Source: Halohasta litorea
GTDB taxonomy: Archaea > Halobacteriota > Halobacteria > Halobacteriales > Haloferacaceae
DNA length: 64,000 bases
Assembly: GCF_024494645.1 (NCBI RefSeq)
Contig: NZ_JANHDJ010000001.1
Span: 620,001-684,000 of the forward strand
Reading direction: 5' to 3'
Below, piece by piece: positions 42,104-49,607 of this stretch. The position numbers and the translations under genes were made by a program. A model generated the notes under the pieces. The model had not been told where the DNA came from and ran no database searches. It saw only the letters and a list, made by a program, of their open reading frames with translations. The stretch's first letter is position 1. Every line of letters starts with the position of its first letter.

Positions 42104-43837
42104 ATGTCTTCACAGGATCAAGAGCAGACGGACGGACCGATCCCCACGGATTACGATATCGCTCAGTCGACGGACATGGAGCCGATCTGGGAACTGGTCG
42201 AGCCGTGGGGACTCGGCCTCGATGACCTCCAGTACTTCGGCGAGTACACAGCGAAGGTTAAACATCACGCAATCGAGCGCCTCCGCGAGGGGGCCGCGGA
42301 CAAAGCACAGAATCTGGTACTGGTGACCGGGATGACGCCGACGCCAAAGGGCGAAGGCAAGACGGTCACGACCGTCGGTCTCGGACAGACGCTCAACCAC
42401 ATCGGCGAGGAGGCGATGATCGCGATCCGCGAGCCCTCGCTCGGTCCGGTATTCGGGGTCAAAGGCGGGGCCGCCGGTGGGGGGCGCTCACAGGTGCTCC
42501 CGATGGAAGACATCAACCTCCACTTTACCGGTGACCTCCACGCACTCACCTCCGCGCACAACCTGATCGCGGCGATGCTCGACGCCAAAATATCGCAGGA
42601 CGACGACCTCGAAATCGACGTCAACAACGTTGCGTGGCCGCGAGCAATCGACATGAACGACCGTGCGCTCCGGGAAACAGTCATCGGCCTCGGCGGTAAA
42701 ACCGGTGGCACGCCCCGCGAAGACAGTTTCCTCCTTACCGCCGCCTCCGAGTTGATGGCGGTGCTCTGTCTGGCGGGCGATCTCGAAGACCTCAAAACGC
42801 GCGTCGACCGGATCATCGTCGCTTATAATAAGCAAGACGAGCCGGTGACAGTCGGTGACATCGAGGCTACCGGGCCGGTTACGATGCTGCTGCGTGACGC
42901 GATCAAGCCGAACGTCGTTCAAACGATCGAGGGGACACCGGCGTTCGTCCACGGCGGTCCCTTTGCAAACATCGCCCACGGGACCAACTCGCTGATCGCC
43001 GACAAGACCGCCTTCGGCATGGGCGACTATCTCGTCACCGAGGCCGGATTCGGTTCGGATCTCGGCGCGGAGAAGTTCATGGACGTCGTCTGCCGGATCG
43101 GCGAGATGACGCCGAACGCGGTCGTGCTGGTCGCTTCCGTCCGCGCACTCAAATACCACGGCCTAGACCAGTGGCCCGTCGACTACGACGGGATCGCCGA
43201 AGCCGGTGTCGAGGCCGTCGAGGCCGGCTTCGACAACCTCGACAAGCACGTCCGCAATCTCCAGAAATTCGGCGTCCCGGTCGTCGTCTCGATCAACCGA
43301 TTCCCCGACGACACCGACGCCGAGATTCAGGCGGTCCTGGATCATTGTCAGGACGACCTCGGCGTCAGAGTCGCCGAGTCGAACGTCTTCGCCGACGGTA
43401 GCGAGGGTGGTGTCGACCTCGCCGAAAACGTCGTCAGCGCGGTCGAAGACGGCGACGAAGACGAGTTCACGATGCTCTACGATGACGACGACGCCATCAC
43501 CGAAAAGATTCAGACGGTCGCGACCGAGATATACGGCGCCGACGACGTGAAGTACACCGGCGGCGCGCTCGACGATATCGAACGCATGGAGGAACTCGGC
43601 TTCGGCGAGTATCCGGTCGTCATGTCGAAGACGTTCCACTCGCTTTCCGACGATGCCAGTAAAAAAGGTGCGCCGGAAGGATGGGAACTCGAAATCAGCG
43701 AGGTCTACCCCTCCGCTGGGGCCGGATTCCTCGTTGCGCTCACCGCCGACGCGCTGACCATGCCGGGGCTACCGGCCGATCCGGCGGCCGCCGACATGGA
43801 TATCGACGCCGACGGGAACATCTCGGGACTGTTCTGA
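42104..43837 (+). CDS. fhs: Formate-tetrahydrofolate ligase
   Basis: A 577-residue enzyme forming 10-formyl-THF from formate, THF and ATP, or running in reverse to yield ATP during C1 oxidation. The P-loop is TPTPKGEGKT (78-87), followed by VTTVGLGQTLNHIGEEAM. FGVKGGAAGGGRSQV is the conserved glycine-rich loop, then LHFTGDLHALTSAHNL, and NIAHGTNSLIADKTA and TEAGFGSDLGAEKF later on. The length is typical. In a demethylation pathway the reverse direction would conserve energy as ATP. It is flanked by the convergent ridA gene. Confidence 0.95.
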   Translation: MSSQDQEQTDGPIPTDYDIAQSTDMEPIWELVEPWGLGLDDLQYFGEYTAKVKHHAIERLREGAADKAQNLVLVTGMTPTPKGEGKTVTTVGLGQTLNHIGEEAMIAIREPSLGPVFGVKGGAAGGGRSQVLPMEDINLHFTGDLHALTSAHNLIAAMLDAKISQDDDLEIDVNNVAWPRAIDMNDRALRETVIGLGGKTGGTPREDSFLLTAASELMAVLCLAGDLEDLKTRVDRIIVAYNKQDEPVTVGDIEATGPVTMLLRDAIKPNVVQTIEGTPAFVHGGPFANIAHGTNSLIADKTAFGMGDYLVTEAGFGSDLGAEKFMDVVCRIGEMTPNAVVLVASVRALKYHGLDQWPVDYDGIAEAGVEAVEAGFDNLDKHVRNLQKFGVPVVVSINRFPDDTDAEIQAVLDHCQDDLGVRVAESNVFADGSEGGVDLAENVVSAVEDGDEDEFTMLYDDDDAITEKIQTVATEIYGADDVKYTGGALDDIERMEELGFGEYPVVMSKTFHSLSDDASKKGAPEGWELEISEVYPSAGAGFLVALTADALTMPGLPADPAAADMDIDADGNISGLF

Positions 43838-43846
43838 AGAGGGCCG

Positions 43847-44239
43847 TTACTCGTTTTCTGATCCCGCCGCCGCGATCGCTTCGATCTCGACGGCCGCTCC
43901 CTTCGGCACTGCACCCGCTTCGATGGCGCTCCGGGCAGGCGGCTCAGTATCGAAGAACTCGCTGTATGCCTCGTTGAATGCGTCGAAGTCCTCGATCGAA
44001 TCCAGATAGATGGTGGTCTTGAGCACGTCGGAGCGGTCGAGCCCTTCGGCCGCCAGAATCGCCTCAACGTTCCTGAGACACTGTCGCGTCTGGGCGGCGA
44101 CCGGTTCGTTGTCGAGTAACTCGCCGTCGACTGTCAACGGGAGCTGTCCGGCCGTGATGAGGAGATCGCCGTTCGTGGTCGCTTGGCTGTACGCGCCGAC
44201 GGCCGCCGGTGCATCGTCAGTGCTGATAACACGCTTCAT
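43847..44239 (-). CDS. ridA: RidA family enamine/imine deaminase
   Basis: A 130-residue Rid/YjgF protein: YSQATTNGDLLITAGQLPL (18-36), QTRQCLRNVEAILAAEG, VLKTTIYLDSIEDFDAFNEAY, and PPARSAIEAGAVPKGAAVEIEAIA. The conserved Arg in PARSAI matches active RidA. RidA releases ammonia from 2-aminoacrylate and 2-aminocrotonate, the reactive intermediates made by serine/threonine dehydratase, one of which is encoded at 32496-33761. It ends 10 nt from the convergent fhs stop. Confidence 0.9.
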   Translation of the reverse strand: MKRVISTDDAPAAVGAYSQATTNGDLLITAGQLPLTVDGELLDNEPVAAQTRQCLRNVEAILAAEGLDRSDVLKTTIYLDSIEDFDAFNEAYSEFFDTEPPARSAIEAGAVPKGAAVEIEAIAAAGSENE

Positions 44240-44425
44240 GGCGAGGAGCTATCGCAGCAACCGTGTTAAATCCCGGCCACGAGCCGGTTACTCCCACATC
44301 ATCCCAGTTTGGTTAGTTGTTGTGTGCCGATTGGATACGCCGTCTCTGCTAGGGCACAAGGTGTCGACCAACGGGCGAGGTGTCCCAACCACTGGGTTCA
44401 CCATGGAGTCGACGACAGCTGTCGC

Positions 44426-44998
44426 TCAGCTGCGTGCGAAGGCGGTACAGAAGTTCTCGATCAGGTCCATTCCGGCGTCGGTGAGGATGCTTTCGGGGTG
44501 GAACTGGACGCCGAACTGCGGACGGTCGACGTGCCGAACCCCCATGACGACACCCTGATCGTCGTCGGTGTGTGCCGTCTCGACCAGCTCGGTCGGTAGC
44601 TCGTCGTCCCCAACAGCCAACGAGTGATACCGACCGACGGTCATCGGCTCGTCGAGACCGGCGTACAACCCTGCCCCATCATGACGAACAGCCGAGGGTT
44701 TCCCATGGACCACAGTCGGCGCGTGGTCGACCGAGGCACCGTAGGCCGCACACAGGGCTTGATGGCCCAGACAGACGCCGAGTGCGGGATAGGCCGTCTC
44801 GGCGAACACGTCGATAGAGACGCCTGCCTCTGCGGGCGTTCCCGGCCCCGGAGAGACGACGATCCCATCGGGGTCGAGTTCGTTGATTCCCTCGACATCG
44901 ATGGCGTCGTTTCGACAGACAGTGACCTCCTCAAAGGAGCCGACGTACTGGACGAGGTTGTAGGCGAACGAGTCGTAGTTGTCGATGATCAGGATCAT
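44426..44998 (-). CDS. Class I glutamine amidotransferase, PabA/TrpG type
   Basis: A 190-residue glutaminase subunit. The start [15 protein letters not shown], oxyanion motif [11 protein letters not shown], nucleophile C76 in GVCLGHQ and catalytic H167/E169 in FHPES are all present. It supplies ammonia to chorismate aminating enzymes. It overlaps the synthase gene by 4 nt, indicating coupled translation. A folate-cluster position favours PabA (4-aminobenzoate), though TrpG duty is also possible since many archaea share one subunit. Confidence 0.9.
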   Translation of the reverse strand: MILIIDNYDSFAYNLVQYVGSFEEVTVCRNDAIDVEGINELDPDGIVVSPGPGTPAEAGVSIDVFAETAYPALGVCLGHQALCAAYGASVDHAPTVVHGKPSAVRHDGAGLYAGLDEPMTVGRYHSLAVGDDELPTELVETAHTDDDQGVVMGVRHVDRPQFGVQFHPESILTDAGMDLIENFCTAFARS

Positions 44999-46500
44999 CG
45001 GCCCCCCTCCATCGGCTCGGAGGCCGACTCGACCGAAAACGAGCCCTGTTCGCCCAGCGCCTCGTCGACGGCCGTGACGAGCGCGCGGGCCTTGTCGAGC
45101 GTCTCTTTGTATTCGGCTTCAGGGACCGAGTCGTGGACGATACCGCTGCCGACACGGAGTCGATACTCGTCGTCGTGGCGGACGAGAGTGCGGATCGTGA
45201 TGTTCAGCGTGGCCCGATCGTCGAACCCGAAGACACCGACAGAGCCGGTGTACGGTCCCCGTCGAGTGCGTTCGACCTCGTCGATGATCTCCATCGTCCG
45301 GGGTTTCGGTGCGCCGGTGATCGTCCCGCCCGGAAAAACGGCCGCGACGGCGTCGGCCAGTGACCGATCATCGCGGAGCCGACCCTCGACGAGCGAAACG
45401 AGGTGCATCACCTCCGAATACCGGTCGACCCGGCGGTACTCCGCGACATCCACCGTCCCGTACTCACTCACCTTCCCGAGGTCGTTTCGTTCCAGATCGA
45501 CAAGCATTGCGTGTTCGGCACGCTCCTTGTCGTCGGTGCGGAGTTCGCGAGCGAGCGCCTCGTCATCTGCCGGTGTCGAACCACGCGGACGCGTTCCGGC
45601 GATGGGTTCGGTGACTAATCGATCGCCGTCGACGTCCAACAGCAGTTCCGGACTGGCGCTGACGAGGTCGACGCCTGGGAACTCCAAGAGCCCGGAGTAC
45701 GGCGCTGGATTCACGCGCCGCACGGCGGCGAACGTCTCGACTGGGTGGACCACTGCCGGTGCGACGAGTCGATGGGAGACGTTTGTTTGGAACGTATCGC
45801 CGTCTCGAATGTACTGCTTGATCTGCCGGACGCGCTCGGCGAACGCCGCCTCGCCGCACTCGCTTTGGAACGTCGCGTGTGTCGCGGCAGTGGGTTGGGA
45901 CCGGACCGCCTTGTCACCGTTGCGGGCTTCGGTTGCCAGTTCAACGGCGCGCTTGCGACCCGACTCGTAGGCCGCCGCAGGCGAATCCCTGACGACGGGA
46001 CAGGCGGTGATACGAACGTCCACTTCGCCGTCGTGTGGCTCCTTCCACGCGGCGACACGGTCGAACACGCCCAGTTGGACCCGGGGGAGACCGTCAGCGT
46101 CGGTCGTCGACGGGATGTCCTCTAGCTCTCGTGCAATGTCATATGACAACCACCCGAATGCTCCGCAGGGGTATGGAACGTCGCACTCGCCCCGAACCAA
46201 CTGCTGACGATCGAGTAGTTCGTCGATCGCCGCAAGACTGGATCGATCGCCCTCTTGGACCGACTCAGCGTCGACCTGTAGCTGGTCGACCGGATCAACG
46301 GCGAAATACCCCCACCCCGTCTGGCCGCCGGTGGTCTCGAGGTAACAGCCGCTCGTCTCCGCTGTTCGGGCGCGACGATAGGCTTCGAACGGGTCCGACA
46401 CGGTGAGACGGAGTTCGACTGGGATTCGAGCACCATGCGGTGCTGACTCGGCGGTCTCGATGAACGATTCGACGTCGGTGACGATCTGAATCTCACTCAT
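44995..46500 (-). CDS. Chorismate-binding synthase component I, probable PabB (or TrpE)
   Basis: A 501-residue chorismate-binding enzyme with motifs [31 protein letters not shown]-type [49 protein letters not shown] and [13 protein letters not shown] has Ala where aminodeoxychorismate synthases usually have Lys (PIKGT), which is anthranilate-synthase-like. [11 protein letters not shown] and the folate context look like PabB. Function is therefore ambiguous between aminodeoxychorismate and anthranilate synthesis. ATG 46500 is preferred over an upstream GTG at 46509. No separate aminodeoxychorismate lyase gene is seen beside it. Confidence 0.82.
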   Translation of the reverse strand: MSEIQIVTDVESFIETAESAPHGARIPVELRLTVSDPFEAYRRARTAETSGCYLETTGGQTGWGYFAVDPVDQLQVDAESVQEGDRSSLAAIDELLDRQQLVRGECDVPYPCGAFGWLSYDIARELEDIPSTTDADGLPRVQLGVFDRVAAWKEPHDGEVDVRITACPVVRDSPAAAYESGRKRAVELATEARNGDKAVRSQPTAATHATFQSECGEAAFAERVRQIKQYIRDGDTFQTNVSHRLVAPAVVHPVETFAAVRRVNPAPYSGLLEFPGVDLVSASPELLLDVDGDRLVTEPIAGTRPRGSTPADDEALARELRTDDKERAEHAMLVDLERNDLGKVSEYGTVDVAEYRRVDRYSEVMHLVSLVEGRLRDDRSLADAVAAVFPGGTITGAPKPRTMEIIDEVERTRRGPYTGSVGVFGFDDRATLNITIRTLVRHDDEYRLRVGSGIVHDSVPEAEYKETLDKARALVTAVDEALGEQGSFSVESASEPMEGGR

Positions 46501-46584
46501 GTGGGACACGTTCCTCGTGTGAGGGAACCGACTCCCCTGTGAAAGTATCTACAAACACGGACCGTTCCCGACAAAAACCTTTGG

Positions 46585-46592
46585 TGAGACAA
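46585..46592 (+). promoter_or_regulatory. TATA-like element upstream of the folD leader ORF
   Basis: A box of the type AATTATAG lies about 26-30 nt before ATG 46615. On the minus strand the same AT patch (CTATAATTTTG) could serve the divergent pabB-like gene about 90 nt away. Confidence 0.45.
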
Positions 46593-46614
46593 AATTATAG
46601 AGTGATTACTGCCG

Positions 46615-46692
46615 ATGTCATCAGATATTCGAGACGATTCCGGGACGAATATCCGATCACGTAAGAATAGGTGTGCTATTCCACACCATTAG
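46615..46692 (+). CDS. Putative 25-codon leader ORF before folD
   Basis: ATG 46615 reads MSSDIRDDSGTNIRSRKN, then seven residues and TAG 46690-46692. With the TATA-like box at about -26 it would be leaderless. It ends 80 nt before folD. It is the same length as the putative leader ORF before fchA, but the sequences are unrelated. Coding status is uncertain. Confidence 0.3.
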   Translation: MSSDIRDDSGTNIRSRKNRCAIPHH

Positions 46693-46772
46693 CTATGTGA
46701 TTCGATGCCGAGGACAGTACGGAACGCTGAACTGCAGCACGACTTCGCCGCTGCAGCAGCACTCACTGATCT

Positions 46773-47666
46773 ATGACGACGATACTCGACGGCACGGAAC
46801 TCGCAGATCGAATCGAGGCCGACGTAGCGACCGCGACCGATCGCCTTGCCGAGGCCGGTACCACGCCGGGGCTGGCAACCGTCCTCATGAGCGACGACGG
46901 CGCAAGCGAGACCTACGTCTCGATGAAACAACGAACGTGCGAAGAGCTCGGAATCAACAGCTTCCACCACGAAATTGATCCGGATAAATCGGCAGCAGCG
47001 CTGTTCGAGCGAATCGATGCGCTGAACGACGACCCCGAGGTTCACGGCATCCTCGTACAGATGCCGGTGCCCGACCACGTCGACAAACAACAGGTGCTCG
47101 AACGTATCGATCCGATCAAGGACGTCGACGGGTTCCACCCCGAAAATGTCGGCCGGTTGGTCGCCGGAAACGCTCGGTACAAGCCCTGTACACCCCACGG
47201 AATTCAAAAACTGATGGCGGCCTACGACATCGAGACTGCAGGGAAGGATGTCGTCGTCATTGGACGGTCCGATATCGTCGGGAAACCGATGGCAAACCTG
47301 CTCATTCAGTACGGTGCGGGCGGCAATGCGACGACGACCGTCTGTCATTCCCGGACGAGAGACCTCGGCGAGAAGACGCGCAGTGCCGATATCGTCATCG
47401 CCGCGGCTGGCGTTCCCGAATTAGTCGACGGAGCGCTGCTCTCCGAGGGGGTGACGGTGATCGACGTCGGCGTCAATCGGGTCGATGCGAACACCGACAA
47501 GGGGTACGAGCTCGTTGGCGACGTCGACTTCGAGAGCGCGAAAGGAAAAGCGTCGGCGATCACGCCGGTCCCGGGCGGGGTCGGACCGCTCACCATCGCG
47601 ATGTTGATGCACAATACGGTCAAAGCGGCGAGCCTCCAATCGGAGACGGCCGTCGAACTCCCGTAG
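46773..47666 (+). CDS. folD: Bifunctional methylene-THF dehydrogenase / methenyl-THF cyclohydrolase
   Basis: A 297-residue enzyme oxidising 5,10-methylene-THF with NADP and hydrolysing methenyl-THF to 10-formyl-THF. The catalytic Y48-K52 pair is in SETYVSMKQRTCEELG. VQMPVPDHVDKQQV, the dinucleotide-binding VVIGRSDIVGKPMA (161-174) and TPVPGGVGPLTIAML (264-278) complete the signature. It is a central hub between MetF or dimethylglycine-dehydrogenase products and Fhs. A cyclohydrolase (FchA-like) elsewhere in the cluster duplicates one of its two activities. Confidence 0.95.
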   Translation: MTTILDGTELADRIEADVATATDRLAEAGTTPGLATVLMSDDGASETYVSMKQRTCEELGINSFHHEIDPDKSAAALFERIDALNDDPEVHGILVQMPVPDHVDKQQVLERIDPIKDVDGFHPENVGRLVAGNARYKPCTPHGIQKLMAAYDIETAGKDVVVIGRSDIVGKPMANLLIQYGAGGNATTTVCHSRTRDLGEKTRSADIVIAAAGVPELVDGALLSEGVTVIDVGVNRVDANTDKGYELVGDVDFESAKGKASAITPVPGGVGPLTIAMLMHNTVKAASLQSETAVELP

Positions 47667-47730
47667 TTCGCTCCCGTCGGTTCGTCCTTTGTATTCGGGA
47701 CTCGCTACCGTGATATTCGGTGTCGCAGGA

Positions 47731-47739
47731 TATTTATCA
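47731..47739 (+). promoter_or_regulatory. TATA box of the 86-residue membrane-protein gene
   Basis: ATATTTATC is placed about 30 nt before ATG 47762, indicating a leaderless transcript and fixing that start over the upstream one at 47720. Confidence 0.5.
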
Positions 47740-47761
47740 AACACCAGTCCGGCCCTACTAT

Positions 47762-48022
47762 ATGGGCAATGTTCGAATCTCACCGGGCCCCGCTGAAACG
47801 GAGGCATTTAGACTCGGTATCGTAAGCAGTATCGTGCTCGGAGCGGTCGCAATCGGAATCCTGTCCTGGATCGGGATTTTGACGCCGGTTGTCGGCTACG
47901 TGTTTGTAGTCTTGTTCCCGATTTATCTCTTGCTTGTAGCGGTGGCGCTCAATGTTTGGCTCAACGGGCTGCAAGATACGACCGCCTTACGACCGGTCTA
48001 TCGAACGAAAAAGCCAAAATAG
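47762..48022 (+). CDS. Small two-helix membrane protein, unknown function
   Basis: An 86-residue protein. A short N-terminal tail (MGNVRISPGPAETEAFRLG) precedes two helices, IVSSIVLGAVAIGILSWIGI and VVGYVFVVLFPIYLLLVAVA. The end is a basic YRTKKPK. No conserved motif or named family was recognised. Confidence 0.65.
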   Translation: MGNVRISPGPAETEAFRLGIVSSIVLGAVAIGILSWIGILTPVVGYVFVVLFPIYLLLVAVALNVWLNGLQDTTALRPVYRTKKPK

Positions 48023-48054
48023 GTCGCAGCAGGAACAGGATCGAGCAGCATCGA

Positions 48055-48708
48055 CTACGTCTCATCGTCGAACAACGTTGCCGAGATGAGGTTTCGCATC
48101 CCACGTCTGAGTCGACCGCTCATCGCGGTCGACGAGAGGCCGATTTCCGCGGCGGCTTCGTTCAGCGAGATATCACGCGGTTCGTTGAAATACCCGCCCT
48201 CGTAGACGGTTTTGAGGGCGATCCGTTGTTCCTCTGTGAGTCCGTACGATACTTCGTCACCGGTGCCGCTGTTTCCGTATATTTCGATGATATCCAGCGA
48301 GATGTCGTTCTCGGTGGCATACTCCCAGATCTCGTTGAGTGCGTTTCGATCCGGGAGCAGCAGGTGGACGAGCCATCCGCTCCGAACCGCTTCCGTATGG
48401 ACGAGAAACCCGTTCACGTCGGTGACGACGGTGCTGATCAGTTTCGTTTCAGGTGTGAATTCGATATAATAGATACCCGTGTGGTCGGTCCAATCGATGA
48501 GATCGTACGCCTCAACGGTCTGGTCGTCTGCAAGTGCTTGTTCGAGTTGCTCGCGGTCGTTGTACTCGATAAGGAATGGAAACACCGTCGCACCGGGAGC
48601 GGTGTTCCCGTGGGTAATCGCACGAATGTCGACGTCATCGAGGCGTTGGAGGGTTGGTGCGAGAGTGAGGCGGTCGTGGTCAATGTGTATTTTGGCTGTA
48701 ACGGACAT
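48055..48708 (-). CDS. Bat-type (HTH-10) transcription regulator
   Basis: A 217-residue regulator. The N-terminal domain of about 150 residues has the DICT/Bat-like beta pattern (AKIHIDHDRLTL, TKLISTVVTDVNGFLVHTEAVRSGWL). The C-terminal HTH-10 reads GLTEEQRIALKTVYEGGYFNEPRDISLNEAAAEIG, then LSSTAMSGRLRRGMRNLI. This family acts downstream of redox or light signals in haloarchaea. It has no receiver domain. It converges on the small membrane protein gene. Confidence 0.85.
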   Translation of the reverse strand: MSVTAKIHIDHDRLTLAPTLQRLDDVDIRAITHGNTAPGATVFPFLIEYNDREQLEQALADDQTVEAYDLIDWTDHTGIYYIEFTPETKLISTVVTDVNGFLVHTEAVRSGWLVHLLLPDRNALNEIWEYATENDISLDIIEIYGNSGTGDEVSYGLTEEQRIALKTVYEGGYFNEPRDISLNEAAAEIGLSSTAMSGRLRRGMRNLISATLFDDET

Positions 48709-48913
48709 TGAATATGATGCTGTGAACGGGACGGGAAACCCCAGCTGGGACCAGTTGGCAGGGATGACCTATCCTGCGCGGATCGATCAGATACCAACCA
48801 ATACGACGGCAATGAAATAATAATTGTGTGTCTGCAGTGTCACGAAGGTACACAGCACCGCGATCCGAAAGAACTCTCTGTCGAATGCGACAGGCCATCC
48901 GACCCGTGGGACT

Positions 48914-49339
48914 TCACTGGGCAACCAAGACCATCCCAACAACTGCGAACGCGATGCCAATCACTCTCGTCGTCGTAACCTCGTCTCCGAGAATAACCAT
49001 ACCGATGATGGCCGCGACGACAAAGTACATCGCACCGAACGTTGCGACGATCGTCGTCGACCCATGGGAGAACCCGACGTACATCGAAATAAGGCCGATT
49101 CCGGTGAACAACCCCGCCACGCCAGCAAGCAGTCCTCCTCTCGCAGTAACGGCGAGCGAAGCATCTGATACGATGACAAATCCAAGTGCAAAGAGTCCCG
49201 CTATGAGATATGAGATGGCAGCGGCAGTCCTCGGATCAATAGACTCCGATGCGGCGTTGCCCAAGACGGTCCAAATCCCCCAAGTCACCATTGTAATCAA
49301 ACCGAACAAGACAGCCGAATTCATTTCGGCAAACTCCAT
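48914..49339 (-). CDS. Single-domain EamA/DMT-family transporter
   Basis: A 141-residue membrane protein with one EamA domain of about five helices: FGLITMVTWGIWTVLGNAAS, ISYLIAGLFALGFVIV, GLLAGVAGLFTGIGLISMYVG, and TIVATFGAMYFVVAAIIGMVILGDEV. The last segment carries the conserved GE-type motif (LGDEVT) of EamA. Proteins with a single domain pair to form the full carrier. No second subunit gene is adjacent, so homodimer formation is likely. A palindromic TATA (ATTTAAAT, 49393-49400) precedes it. Confidence 0.8.
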   Translation of the reverse strand: MEFAEMNSAVLFGLITMVTWGIWTVLGNAASESIDPRTAAAISYLIAGLFALGFVIVSDASLAVTARGGLLAGVAGLFTGIGLISMYVGFSHGSTTIVATFGAMYFVVAAIIGMVILGDEVTTTRVIGIAFAVVGMVLVAQ

Positions 49340-49607
49340 CAGAGAGGGTTTCGTATCGCTCCTTAAAAATATCCACCGCTTATACTGACTAGTATTTAAA
49401 TATTCTCTGTAATTCCCTCGATTATTTCATATGACCGGAAATACGACAAATCCCCTTGACGGTCTAGCGGTCAATACAGTAGATGGTGGCTCAGTGTGGT
49501 GCCTCGTCACAAGGGGCTCGGAGGGGGTAACTGTCGTCACTGCCACCAGCGGCTGTTCGGACTCCCGAAGTAAGAATCCACGCATCCACGGCCGCGCCGC
49601 GGCGTGG
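49340..49607. other. Spacer containing dispersed repeat copy 2
   Basis: The 268-nt gap between the EamA gene and nuoCD holds a palindromic TATA at 49393-49401 facing both ways. It also holds a plus-strand frame from ATG 49431 that runs through the 43-bp repeat and into antisense nuoCD. I consider that frame unlikely to be a gene, though its first 50 codons are not antisense. Confidence 0.5.
49481..49523. repeat. Dispersed 43-bp repeat, copy 2
   Basis: This copy matches 22746-22788: ATGGTGGCTCAG plus a 22-bp identical block ending GGGGCTCGGAG, with the same 7-nt variable interval. In both copies the flanking sequences are otherwise unrelated. Confidence 0.8.
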
